A DNA stretch of 64,000 nucleotides, from NCBI GenBank assembly GCA_019416425.1, contig DXXK01000030.1, forward strand, positions 6,412 through 70,411, given 5' to 3'. This stretch comes from Bacteroidales bacterium (lineage in GTDB: Bacteria > Bacteroidota > Bacteroidia > Bacteroidales > Muribaculaceae). The notes below the pieces were generated by a model. The model saw nothing but the letters and a program-made list of their open reading frames with translations. It did no database searches and was not told the origin of the DNA. Shown here piece after piece: positions 53,019 through 62,161 of the stretch. How positions within the stretch are numbered: position 1 is the stretch's first letter; every line of letters begins with the position of its first letter. The translations under genes and the position numbers were made by a program.

Positions 53019-53780
53019 ATGGAAATCGAAGATATTATCAGGGAAGAGAACAAGGTTTACAGCAAGCCCCGACTGCTGGAAGAGGTGCACATGCACTATT
53101 GCCCGGGGTGCAGCCACGGCGTGGTACACAAGATCCTGGCCGAGGTGCTGGACGAGATGAACCTGACGGAGAAGGCCGTGGGCGTGTCGCCCGTAGGTTG
53201 CGCCGTCTTCGCATACAACTATATCGACGTGGACTGGATCGAGGCCGCCCACGGACGTGCGCCGGCAGTGGCCACGGCCGCCTCGCGCCTGTGGCCCGAG
53301 AATGTCCTGTTCACCTACCAGGGCGACGGTGACATGTCGGCCATCGGTACCGCCGAGTCCATCCACGCCGCCAACCGCGGCGAGAACATAGTGATGATCT
53401 TCATCAACAACGCCATCTACGGAATGACCGGCGGCCAGATGGCCCCGACCACCCTGGTGGGCCAGAAGACCGCCACGACGCCTTACGGCCGTCGCGTGGA
53501 CCTGAACGGACACCCGCTGGAGATCACCAACCTCATGGCCATCCTGGACGGCACATGCTACGTGACACGTCAGTCCGTGCATACTCCCGCCAACGTGCGC
53601 AAGTTCAAGAACGCACTGAAGAAAGCATTCCAGAACGCCATCGACAAGCGAGGCACAAGCGTGGTCGAGGTTGTGGCTACCTGCAACTCCGGATGGAAGA
53701 TGAGCCCCGAGAAGGCCAACGAATGGATGGCCGAGCACATGTTCGCCAAGTATCCGCTGGGTGACCTGAAGAATGTTTAA
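53019..53780 (+). CDS. vorA: 2-oxoacid:ferredoxin oxidoreductase, beta (TPP) subunit
   Basis: A 253-residue TPP-binding subunit with MHYCPGCSHGVVHKILAEV, VSPVGCAVFAYNYIDVD and the TPP/Mg motif GDGDMSAIGTAESIH followed by NNAIYGMTGGQMAPTT. It lies 23 bases after vorB. Confidence 0.92.
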   Translation: MEIEDIIREENKVYSKPRLLEEVHMHYCPGCSHGVVHKILAEVLDEMNLTEKAVGVSPVGCAVFAYNYIDVDWIEAAHGRAPAVATAASRLWPENVLFTYQGDGDMSAIGTAESIHAANRGENIVMIFINNAIYGMTGGQMAPTTLVGQKTATTPYGRRVDLNGHPLEITNLMAILDGTCYVTRQSVHTPANVRKFKNALKKAFQNAIDKRGTSVVEVVATCNSGWKMSPEKANEWMAEHMFAKYPLGDLKNV

Positions 53781-53801
53781 CCCCCAAATCCGCAGTAATT
53801 C

Positions 53802-54338
53802 ATGAAACAAGAGATAATCATAGCCGGATTCGGCGGACAGGGTGTTCTGTCGATGGGCAAGATCCTGGCATATTCTGGCCTGATGGACGACAAGGAAGTG
53901 ACCTGGATGCCCTCGTACGGTCCGGAACAGCGCGGCGGCACGGCCAACGTGACCGTCATCCTGAGCGACCAGAAAATCTCGAGCCCCGTGCTGGACAAGT
54001 ATGACATCGTTGTGGCCCTGAACCAGCAGAGCCTCGACAAGTTCGGCCCCAAGGTGAAACCTGGCGGCGTGCTGATCTACGATACCAACGGCATCCACAA
54101 CCATCCCACCCGCGAGGATATCAAGATATATCCCATCGACGCGATGGAGGCTACCCTGGAAATGGGCAACTCCAAGGCGTACAACATGGTGGTGATGGGC
54201 GCGCTGCTCAAGGCCATGGACTACAAGCTCCCCATGGAGAACGTGATCAAGGGCCTGAAGAAGTCCCTGCCGGAGCGCCACCACAAGCTCATTCCGATGA
54301 ACGAGAAGGCCATCGAGAAGGGCGGCTCATTAATCTGA
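53802..54338 (+). CDS. vorC: 2-oxoacid:ferredoxin oxidoreductase, gamma subunit
   Basis: A 178-residue gamma subunit (2-oxoacid:acceptor oxidoreductase family) with IIIAGFGGQGVLSMGKILAY, then SYGPEQRGGTANVTVI. It ends the vor operon, 1 base before the phosphatase gene. Confidence 0.93.
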   Translation: MKQEIIIAGFGGQGVLSMGKILAYSGLMDDKEVTWMPSYGPEQRGGTANVTVILSDQKISSPVLDKYDIVVALNQQSLDKFGPKVKPGGVLIYDTNGIHNHPTREDIKIYPIDAMEATLEMGNSKAYNMVVMGALLKAMDYKLPMENVIKGLKKSLPERHHKLIPMNEKAIEKGGSLI

Positions 54339-54339
54339 C

Positions 54340-55599
54340 ATGACACGATTTCTTATATTTCTTATAAGCCTGGTCTCCCTTACGGGAGCTCAGGCTTATT
54401 CTTTACTGCCGCGTCAGTACGAGGGATCGATGATGCCCTACGACTTCGCATTGGAGGAGGCTCCGGCATGGCCTGACTCATTGATGCCGTTCCATTGCAT
54501 CTATGTGGCGCGCCATGGCGCGCGCTACATGACCGGCCCGAAGAAGTTCGACAAGCTGGAGCGGGTGCTCCGTCAGCAGGCCGAGGCAGGCAACCTGAAC
54601 GCCGACGGCCAGACTCTGCTTACGATGGTGGACTCCATCTGTACCCTTAGCGACGGCAGGTGGGGACAGTTGTCGGCCGTGGGCATACGCGAGCAGGAGA
54701 TATTGGGTAAGGAGATGGCCCGGATGGTGCCGTCGTTAGGTCACGGCAACCGGGGAGTGCTGACCATCTCGTCGTTCGTGCCACGTGCCATGATGACCAT
54801 GTACGAGTTCAACCATGCCATGATGCTGGCCAACGACAGCCTGGACTTCGTGGCTGTGTCGGGGCATGAGTATTCGCCATTAGTGTATTTCTTCGCCACC
54901 GATTCGGTCTACGCCCACTACCGCGAGTCCGGCTCGTGGAAAGAGGTGGTACGGAAGTTCGAGCGGACCCATATCCCGACTGTTCCGCTGCAGCGGCTGT
55001 TCCGTCATCCCGTCGGGATGAATGAGCACAAGGCGCAGGATCTTGTCATGGACATATATACTGTCCTGCAGTCGCGCCGCGCCATGGGTATGTCGGCCCC
55101 TACGGACCGGTTTTTGACCGCCGGGGAATACCGCACATGCTGGCTGGCGGGCAACCTGGCGCGTTATCTGCGCAACTGCGTGAATCCGCTGAACGGCGAT
55201 ATGGTGCAGCGGGCGGTGGCCACGCTGGTGGCCACCATCATAGACGATGCCGATTCTGCTTCGGCCGCGCAGGGTGGAGAATGCACCCTCAACGGATATT
55301 TCGGTCACGCTGAGACGCTGATGCCGCTGTTGTCGGCCCTGAAGATTCCCGGCTGCCACGCTATGACCACGGATGCCGAGAAGCTGGCGACGCAATGGCG
55401 CTCGGAGGATGTGGTGCCTTTAGGAGCCAACTTTGCGATATTCCTGTTCCATACGCCGCAGGGCACGATGGCCGCAGTGCGGCTCAACGGCCGCAACGTA
55501 AAGCCGGTCCCCGGACAGGAATATATGGTGAAATGGAGTGAATTGAAGGATTACTGGCTGTCGCTGATACCCTCTATGACCGCATCGCAGAGTAAATAG
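54340..55599 (+). CDS. Histidine-type acid phosphatase, MINPP-like
   Basis: A 419-residue secreted phosphatase of the histidine acid (branch 2) superfamily. The signal peptide (FLISLVSLTGAQA) is followed by the catalytic RHGARYM (R58, H59) and, near residue 323, GHAET. The HAE form, in place of HD, is typical of multiple inositol polyphosphate phosphatases, which can release phosphate from phytate. It starts 1 base after vorC and its end overlaps aroB by 26 bases on the opposite strand. Activity on phytate is inference. Confidence 0.85.
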   Translation: MTRFLIFLISLVSLTGAQAYSLLPRQYEGSMMPYDFALEEAPAWPDSLMPFHCIYVARHGARYMTGPKKFDKLERVLRQQAEAGNLNADGQTLLTMVDSICTLSDGRWGQLSAVGIREQEILGKEMARMVPSLGHGNRGVLTISSFVPRAMMTMYEFNHAMMLANDSLDFVAVSGHEYSPLVYFFATDSVYAHYRESGSWKEVVRKFERTHIPTVPLQRLFRHPVGMNEHKAQDLVMDIYTVLQSRRAMGMSAPTDRFLTAGEYRTCWLAGNLARYLRNCVNPLNGDMVQRAVATLVATIIDDADSASAAQGGECTLNGYFGHAETLMPLLSALKIPGCHAMTTDAEKLATQWRSEDVVPLGANFAIFLFHTPQGTMAAVRLNGRNVKPVPGQEYMVKWSELKDYWLSLIPSMTASQSK

Positions 55600-56581
55600 A
55601 CATTGCGTTGGCTATAGCTTCGGCATCGGCCACCACCGATTCCACAGGTTCTTCGAAATTCCGGAGCAGGACGAATGATATTTCGCCTTGCTTCGGATTT
55701 TTCTTGTCGTGGCCCATCAGTGCTGTCAGCGCGGCGGTGTCCAGGACTCCGTCGGGGAGGGGGGAGTAATACCTGGCCAGTATTTTCTCTGCATAGGTGC
55801 GTGCCGAGCCGGCAGGGAGGCCGGCGAGACGCTCGCTCAGGATGAGGCTCACCAGCAGTCCGTGTGCCACGGCTGTTCCGTGGGCTATAGGATACCCTAA
55901 TTGCGCGGCACGCGTCTCGAAGGCATGTCCCGCCGTGTGGCCTAAGTTGAGAATGCGGCGCAGGCCGCGTTCCGTGGGGTCCATACGCACTATCCGCTCC
56001 TTGAATCGAGCGGACCATTCGGCGGCCGGCCCGACGGTGTCGGCGTCCAGAATGTCCGGGAGGGCTAAGAGACGGCTGTATTCCGGAGCAGAGCTTAACA
56101 TCGCGCTCTTGACCACCTCGGCCAGTCCGTCGGCCATCAGCTCAGGGCTAAGGGTGCGGAGCCAGCTACCGTCCACGATGACACGCTCCGGCATCTTGAA
56201 TGCCCCGATCTCGTTCTTGTAGCCCTCGAAGTCAATGCCGGTCTTTCCGCCGATGGCGGCGTCGGCCATAGCCAGCAGGGTAGTGGGGACGTTTATGTGC
56301 CGTATGCCGCGCTTGAAGGTGGCCGCGGTGAATCCTCCCAGATCGCAGACCACACCGCCGCCTATGTTGACCAATAAAGAGCGACGTGTGGCGCCCGACC
56401 CGGTGAGCCGGCGCCACACGTCCGTAAGACATTCAATGCTTTTGCTCTGTTCGCCCGCGGGCACTTCGATTCGGATGCCGGGGTAGTCGAACAGACGTCC
56501 GACGTTGGAATCCGTCAGCAGGAACACCCGGTCGGGGTCCAGGGCTGCCGTTTCACGCGCCAGTTCCTCGCGCCACCCCAT
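55574..56581 (-). CDS. aroB: 3-dehydroquinate synthase
   Basis: Second enzyme of the shikimate pathway: DAHP to 3-dehydroquinate, with NAD and zinc. The 335-residue protein has SLLVNIGGGVVCDLGGFTA, FEGYKNEIGAF and RRILNLGHTAGHAFE with the zinc-binding His in HTAGHAF and HGTAVAHGLL. Its 3' end overlaps the phosphatase gene. It ends one base before metG on the same strand and may be read with it. Confidence 0.95.
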   Translation of the reverse strand: MGWREELARETAALDPDRVFLLTDSNVGRLFDYPGIRIEVPAGEQSKSIECLTDVWRRLTGSGATRRSLLVNIGGGVVCDLGGFTAATFKRGIRHINVPTTLLAMADAAIGGKTGIDFEGYKNEIGAFKMPERVIVDGSWLRTLSPELMADGLAEVVKSAMLSSAPEYSRLLALPDILDADTVGPAAEWSARFKERIVRMDPTERGLRRILNLGHTAGHAFETRAAQLGYPIAHGTAVAHGLLVSLILSERLAGLPAGSARTYAEKILARYYSPLPDGVLDTAALTALMGHDKKNPKQGEISFVLLRNFEEPVESVVADAEAIANAMSIYSAMRS

Positions 56582-56582
56582 G

Positions 56583-58622
56583 TCAGCCTACCTGTGCGCC
56601 AGGAGTCACTTCCTGGCTCGGACTGCAGAGCGTCAGCGAGCCGTCCGGGTTCACGGCCGACAGGATCATGCCCTGGCTTTCGTGGCCCATCATGTTGCGT
56701 GGCGCGAAGTTAGCGATGAACATCACCTCCATGCCTACCAGTTTCTCAGGTTCCGGGTAGCTGCCGGCTATGCCGCTAAGTATGGTGCGGCCGCCCATGC
56801 CGTCGTCGATCTTGAACTTCAGCAGTTTCTTCGACTTCTTGACCTTCTCGCATTCCAGCACCTTGCCCACGCGGATGTCGACCTTCTCGAAATCCTCGTA
56901 GCTGCACTCGGCCTTGACTGGCTCGGGAGCCCAGCCTGCCAGCAGGTTCTCCTTCTTGATGTGCTCCAGACGGTCCATCTGTGCCTGGATGGCGCTGTCT
57001 TCGATCTTATCGAACAGGATCGTAGCCTCGCCTAACTGCTTGCCGGCGGCCAGCAGGTCCTCGCGTCCGGCCATGTCCCAGCTCAGGTTGTCCAGCTTCA
57101 GCATGTCGCAGAGCTTCCGGCTCATGAACGGCAGGAAGGGCTCGAAAATCACGGCCAGTGTGCCACAAAGCTGCAGCGACACGTTCAGGATGGTCGCCAC
57201 GCGTGTCGGGTCGGTCTTCCATAGTTTCCACGGCTCGGTGTCGGCCAGGAATTTGTTGCCGGCTCGGGCCACGTTCATGGCCTGGCGCAACGCCTCGCGG
57301 AATTTGAATTCCTCCAGATCGGCGGTCAGGGCCGCGATGGCCTCACGGACTTCTTGGTAAACGGCCTTGTCGATGTCCTGAAGCTCGCCGGCCTCGGGGA
57401 CATTGCCGTCGAAGTATTTATGATCCAGAACCATGGCGCGGTTGATGAAATTGCCCAGGATAGCCACAAGCTCGTTGTTGTTGCGGGCCTGGAAGTCTCG
57501 CCAGGTGAAATTGTTGTCCTTGGTCTCCGGTGCGTTGGCTGTCAGCGTGTAGCGTAGGGTGTCCTGCTTGCCGGGGAAGTCGCGCAGGTACTCATGCAGC
57601 CATACCGCCCAGTTGCGCGACGTTGAGATCTTGTCGTCCTCCAGGTTCAGGAACTCGTTGGCGGGCACGTTGTCGGGGAGGTTGTAGGTGCCCTCGGCCA
57701 TCAGCATGGAGGGGAACACGATGCAGTGGAACACGATGTTGTCCTTGCCGATGAAGTGAATCATGCGGGTTTCGGGGTCCTTCCACCACTTGGTATAGTC
57801 GTCGCCCACCAGGTCGATGGTATTGGAGATGTAGCCGATCGGGGCGTCGAACCAGACGTAGAGCACTTTACCCTCGGCGCCCTCCACGGGCACAGGGATT
57901 CCCCAGTCCAGGTCGCGGCTCACGGCTCGGGGCTGCAGGCCCATGTCGAGCCATGACTTGCACTGGCCGTAGACGTTGGATTTCCATTCCTTGTGGCCTT
58001 TCAGGATCCACTCCTCCAGACGGGGCTGCCATTTGTCCAGGGGGAGGAAGAAGTGGGTGGTCTCCTTCAGCACGGGCTTTGCGCCGGTGATGGTTGACTT
58101 GGGGTCAATCAGGTCGGTGGCGTTTAGCGAAGTGCCGCAGGCCTCGCACTGGTCGCCGTAGGCATGCTCGTTGCCGCAGTGGGGGCATTTGCCTGTCACG
58201 TAGCGGTCAGCCAGAAACTGCTTCGCCTCCGGGTCGTAGAGCTGCATGCTGCTCTTCTCGATGAACTCACCTTGGTCGTAGAGCTTGCGGAAGAATTCCG
58301 AGGCGGTCTTGCGGTGCGTCTGGCTCGTGGTGCGGCCGTATACGTCGAACGAGATTCCGAATTCCTGGAACGAATCACGGATCAGTGTATGGTAGCGGTC
58401 AACGATGTCCTGTGGCGTGACACCTTCCTTGCGGGCCTTGATGGTGATGGGGACGCCATGCTCGTCGCTGCCGCCCACAAGAATGACTTCGCGTCCCTGC
58501 AGACGCAGGTAGCGGGTATAGATGTCAGCCGGAACGTACACTCCGGCAAGGTGCCCGATGTGTACCGGGCCGTTTGCGTACGGCAATGCCGTGGTTACCA
58601 GTGTTCTCTTGAATTCGCTCAT
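56583..58622 (-). CDS. metG: Methionyl-tRNA synthetase
   Basis: Charges tRNA-Met with methionine. The 679-residue protein has the HIGH motif (ANGPVHIGHLAG, about 19-27), a KMSKS-type loop (DDKISTSRNW), a Cys-rich zinc knuckle (CPHCGNEHAYGDQCEACG) and the C-terminal tRNA-binding OB domain (about 575-679, VDIRVGKVLECEKVKKS). Length and order match the long bacterial MetG type. Confidence 0.96.
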   Translation of the reverse strand: MSEFKRTLVTTALPYANGPVHIGHLAGVYVPADIYTRYLRLQGREVILVGGSDEHGVPITIKARKEGVTPQDIVDRYHTLIRDSFQEFGISFDVYGRTTSQTHRKTASEFFRKLYDQGEFIEKSSMQLYDPEAKQFLADRYVTGKCPHCGNEHAYGDQCEACGTSLNATDLIDPKSTITGAKPVLKETTHFFLPLDKWQPRLEEWILKGHKEWKSNVYGQCKSWLDMGLQPRAVSRDLDWGIPVPVEGAEGKVLYVWFDAPIGYISNTIDLVGDDYTKWWKDPETRMIHFIGKDNIVFHCIVFPSMLMAEGTYNLPDNVPANEFLNLEDDKISTSRNWAVWLHEYLRDFPGKQDTLRYTLTANAPETKDNNFTWRDFQARNNNELVAILGNFINRAMVLDHKYFDGNVPEAGELQDIDKAVYQEVREAIAALTADLEEFKFREALRQAMNVARAGNKFLADTEPWKLWKTDPTRVATILNVSLQLCGTLAVIFEPFLPFMSRKLCDMLKLDNLSWDMAGREDLLAAGKQLGEATILFDKIEDSAIQAQMDRLEHIKKENLLAGWAPEPVKAECSYEDFEKVDIRVGKVLECEKVKKSKKLLKFKIDDGMGGRTILSGIAGSYPEPEKLVGMEVMFIANFAPRNMMGHESQGMILSAVNPDGSLTLCSPSQEVTPGAQVG

Positions 58623-58680
58623 ATTCAGATGTTGTACAACTTTCGGTTATTGAATCCGGCGTGCGGACTGATAAAATAAG

Positions 58681-58706
58681 AAAAGCCGGAGGGAGCTCCG
58701 GCTTTT
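58681..58706 (-). terminator. Terminator after tRNA-Pro
   Basis: AAAAGCCGGAG (58681-58691) and CTCCGGCTTTT (58696-58706) form an 11-base stem with loop GGAG and T runs on both strands. It ends the tRNA-Pro transcript before metG. Confidence 0.85.
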
Positions 58707-58709
58707 CTG

Positions 58710-58783
58710 TCGGGGTGAGGCGACTCGAACGCCCGACCTCTACGTCCCGAACGTAGCGCGCTAACCAACTGTGCTACACCCCG
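58710..58783 (-). tRNA. tRNA-Pro (anticodon CGG)
   Basis: On the minus strand a 74-base cloverleaf: acceptor CGGGGTG pairs with CACCCCG, discriminator A, D-arm with TAGCACAGTTGG, anticodon loop TTCGGGA giving CGG (reads CCG), T-arm with CGTTCGAGTCG. It has its own promoter and terminator. Confidence 0.95.
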
Positions 58784-58799
58784 ATTTTCTTTGCGACTG

Positions 58800-58831
58800 C
58801 AAAGTTACAAAAAATTCCCAAATTCCACAAA
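58800..58831 (-). promoter_or_regulatory. tRNA-Pro promoter
   Basis: Minus strand TTTG (58828-58831), 20 bases, TAACTTTG (58800-58807): a perfect Bacteroidetes promoter 16 bases before the tRNA. Confidence 0.75.
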
Positions 58832-58860
58832 TTTTTTTGATATTCTTAATATAAGCTGCG

Positions 58861-61800
58861 TCACCGGACGTGTCTGGGCGTAAACAGGTAATGGGCCGTG
58901 GTATCTGCCTGGGCGGCCTTGTGGATCATCAGGAGGCCGTACTTCCTGGCCAGCTGAATCATGTTGAGCCGGATGTCGCTGTCGATGTCGGAGGTAATAT
59001 CGGTGGAATTGCTGTCCTTCCACCGTTCGCCGCCGAAGCGGATCTCCGGATGGCTTGTCGTGCCCTTGATGTTGAGTCCGAAGGGTATGGACAGCGGCCA
59101 CTTGTCGACGCCGATGTGGTAGTATATGTCCCCGGCGAAGTTGTTGAGTCCGGCTATCGTCAGGTCGTAGCGGTCGAAGCTGATGCCGAATGGCTCGACC
59201 ATCAGCAGGTTGTCGAACATCCGTGCGTTGATGTTCAGGTTGTCTATGTGCAGCGGGTCGCCCGTCGGAATCATCATCATGCGTGTGATCTTGCGGATGA
59301 ACCTGTTCTGTTTCAGCTCCAGGTGCCGTCCCTGCACGGCCACGTTGCCCATTGTGGCCGGGACCATGATGTACATGGAGGGAAACAGGCGTGTCGATAC
59401 ATCGGCCTGGGCATCGAACTCTCCCGACAGGTTGGCCATCTGCGGCATGGCGTCCAGCACCTTGGGGAAATTACGGAAAAATTCCTTGATGTCCAGTCGG
59501 TTGGCTGCAACATGCGCGCCAACGGAAATCCTTTCCAGATTGTCGGTATCAAGTCTGAGTTTTGCACCGGCGGTGACGAAGTCGGTGTGTACGGCCAGCG
59601 AGTCGATGTTAAGGTTTCCGTCGGCCACGCGTATGTCGCCTAGCCAGTCGTAGGTCTGCAGGTCGGTGTAGAAGCAACGGTTTATCGAGGCATGTATGTC
59701 GGCGTAGATGTTGCGCGGAATCATGACCGCCACGGAGTCTGACGCGACTATTGCGTTGTTGGCCAAGCGTTTCTGAACCGTGCCCGGGCCATACGTCAGT
59801 TCCACCCCGTGTTCGTAGGCCGCGGCCAGCTCGTTGCATTGCAGCGTGTCGATGGCGGCTGTGAGGTGGAGGCGCAGCGGTGCCGGTGTCGATGATGTCA
59901 GGAACTGGCGCAGATTGCTGATTCCTCCGGTGAACCTGACTGAGCTGGACTCCGAACGCATGCTCATGTTGTGGATGGCGATGGAGTCGAAACCTGCGCT
60001 GACATCGATGTTCGTGAGGTAGTTCCGCACGGGGAACGCCGGGGTCACCAGCATTCCCTTGCTGCCGCGCAGCCTCAGCAGCACGCGCCAGCGTGCCATT
60101 ATTTTCTGAAGTTGAGGCGGTGCCGTGAACTGTATGGTTCGTGGCGTGCATCGGGCAAAAACGGTATCTGTATCGTCCGCGCTCCATTGGGCCGGCATTC
60201 GGAAATCGGGGGCGCATACATCATGGTTCAGGTAATCGGCGCGGATCGAGGTGTTCAGGTCGTTGATGTTGAATCGCGATAGCCCCTGCTGGTATCTCAG
60301 CGACGTGCCCGTGACATTCACATCGTAGGTGCGGGCCTGTAGTTGTCCCCGCAATTGGGTGGAGATGATGCCTCGGACATCGGCGTCGTCTATGTGCACG
60401 CGGAGAGTGTCCTTGGGATTGCCTACGCTCAGGGTGGAGGCTTTCATTTCCAGATTGAAGGGAATGTTTTCGGCCACGGCGGCCAGCGGTACAGCCCCCT
60501 TGTCGTGGATTTCGGAGGTCAGCAGTACGCTCGTGGCATGCGTGCGGTAACCCACTGCGTCAAGGATGAGATTGTCGACGGCAGCCTTGAAATTGAATAA
60601 CGAGCCTGTGACATCGCTTGTCGTCGCCTGGGCGGCTCGTGCCCCGAAATCAACCTTCATGTTGTCGGCCGACAGCCGGTCCAGGTCACCGACGTTCTCT
60701 ATCCGCAGGTCCTTCAGTTGTGCCCGGCCGCTCACCAGCATCCGGTCCAGCCGGTAGTCCTTCAGGTCGGCTATGCTGAATATGATTCGGGTGTCGGAGG
60801 TTACCTTTCCCCTGAGGTTCAGACCCTGGAGGTACTGGAACAGATGTCCCAGCTTGGTCAAGGAAAGGTCTCCCTTGATGTCAGCCTGAACAGTGGGATT
60901 GCCAGTAGGATCCGTTACAGACGCCCGGACCTTCAGGTCGGTAACTCCGTCGCGGACGTTCATGTGAGAGATGTCGATCGACGAGGATTCAGGACTGCCA
61001 GCGTTGTAGACCAGACGGCCCTGCATGGATATGTCCCTAAGCGAGACGTTGTTGTAGTTGACTCTGCCGGAGGGTATGTCGACGTCGATGTTCAGGGAGG
61101 GGAGTGTATTCCCGTCGACCAGGTAGGGGGCGCTGATGCCGCCCTTCATCTGCAACGGCAGGTCGGCGTGCAGCCCTTCCAGCATCGGGACAAGGCCGGC
61201 GGGGATGAGGCCGAGCAGTCTGTTGAGACTGGTCACGTCGATGTCGAAGTTGAATTCGGTGATCTTGGGCTTGTCGTTGATTTCGGCTCCGAGGTCGAAC
61301 TTCATCTTCATGCCGTTCACATACACATTGAGTCCCCTGGTGTGCAGGGTCATCGGTTGGAGTGTCAACGCGATGTCTCCGTCGCAGGCTACCGGTATAT
61401 CGGTGACGAAGTCCCCTCCCTTCAGTCTTGCGTCTACGTTGCCGCCGAGCGCGATTCGGTATCTCTCATTGTCGGTGCGCGTCATTGCCAATGAGTCGAG
61501 GTGTGCCCGGATATCGCATCCGGTGGGAATATCCAGATAGCTTATTTCCTGTGGATTCGTCAGTTGTACGGAATTGACGGTTATGTCCGGAATTTTGGAC
61601 TGTTTCTTCGGTTTCGGCAGGATGTCCCAGTTGGCTGTGGAATCTGTGGCTCCGACCAGGTTGACGCGCAATGAGTCTACCGAGATGTCTCCAAGCTCGA
61701 TATGGCCCGACAGCAGTCCTGGGACGTTGACGGAGCCGTTGATCCGGCCCGATGACATCAGCAGCGCGGCGTCGGCCGGAAGCCTGGCGGCCAGGGAATC

Positions 61801-62061
61801 GGGCAGCTTCCGCAAGGCCCTGCTCGTCACGCTCAGCGAATCTATAGTGACGTTCAGGTTGGGGAAGGTGGACCAGAATGTGTATTGGATATTTTCGGCG
61901 CGGACATCGGCGTCGAGGCGTTCGGACAGCTCCTCGTTGACCAGACGGGTCAGACGAGCCGGTGTAAGCCAGGCTGTGCCTATGCCGACAGTCGCCATAG
62001 CCAGGACCACGATCCCGACAAGTGTCCAACCGAGTATTTTCGCAACCTTTTTCAACATCAT
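58861..62061 (-). CDS. AsmA-like protein
   Basis: A 1066-residue protein with an N-terminal membrane helix (ILGWTLVGIVVLAMATVGIGTAWL) and a very long beta-rich region of the AsmA type (many repeats of the form NLNVTIDSLSVTSRALRKL and LDIKEFFRNFP). AsmA-like proteins bridge inner and outer membranes and are thought to move phospholipids across the periplasm. Its length fits the longer Bacteroidetes members. It stands between the tRNA-Pro and the PagL-like gene. Confidence 0.88.
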   Translation of the reverse strand: MMLKKVAKILGWTLVGIVVLAMATVGIGTAWLTPARLTRLVNEELSERLDADVRAENIQYTFWSTFPNLNVTIDSLSVTSRALRKLPDSLAARLPADAALLMSSGRINGSVNVPGLLSGHIELGDISVDSLRVNLVGATDSTANWDILPKPKKQSKIPDITVNSVQLTNPQEISYLDIPTGCDIRAHLDSLAMTRTDNERYRIALGGNVDARLKGGDFVTDIPVACDGDIALTLQPMTLHTRGLNVYVNGMKMKFDLGAEINDKPKITEFNFDIDVTSLNRLLGLIPAGLVPMLEGLHADLPLQMKGGISAPYLVDGNTLPSLNIDVDIPSGRVNYNNVSLRDISMQGRLVYNAGSPESSSIDISHMNVRDGVTDLKVRASVTDPTGNPTVQADIKGDLSLTKLGHLFQYLQGLNLRGKVTSDTRIIFSIADLKDYRLDRMLVSGRAQLKDLRIENVGDLDRLSADNMKVDFGARAAQATTSDVTGSLFNFKAAVDNLILDAVGYRTHATSVLLTSEIHDKGAVPLAAVAENIPFNLEMKASTLSVGNPKDTLRVHIDDADVRGIISTQLRGQLQARTYDVNVTGTSLRYQQGLSRFNINDLNTSIRADYLNHDVCAPDFRMPAQWSADDTDTVFARCTPRTIQFTAPPQLQKIMARWRVLLRLRGSKGMLVTPAFPVRNYLTNIDVSAGFDSIAIHNMSMRSESSSVRFTGGISNLRQFLTSSTPAPLRLHLTAAIDTLQCNELAAAYEHGVELTYGPGTVQKRLANNAIVASDSVAVMIPRNIYADIHASINRCFYTDLQTYDWLGDIRVADGNLNIDSLAVHTDFVTAGAKLRLDTDNLERISVGAHVAANRLDIKEFFRNFPKVLDAMPQMANLSGEFDAQADVSTRLFPSMYIMVPATMGNVAVQGRHLELKQNRFIRKITRMMMIPTGDPLHIDNLNINARMFDNLLMVEPFGISFDRYDLTIAGLNNFAGDIYYHIGVDKWPLSIPFGLNIKGTTSHPEIRFGGERWKDSNSTDITSDIDSDIRLNMIQLARKYGLLMIHKAAQADTTAHYLFTPRHVR

Positions 62062-62110
62062 TCAAGCGACATAGCAGCCGTTCATGGAGCGCGTAGGCCC
62101 ATAAACGGCA

Positions 62111-62139
62111 AGTGGATTTGTCATTATAACAAATCCACT
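62111..62139. other. Hairpin between PagL-like and AsmA-like genes
   Basis: AGTGGATTTGT (62111-62121) pairs with ACAAATCCACT (62129-62139) around CATTATA. There is no T run, so it may be a weak terminator or processing site. Confidence 0.45.
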
Positions 62140-62161
62140 GGTAATAAGTTGGAATACGGGG

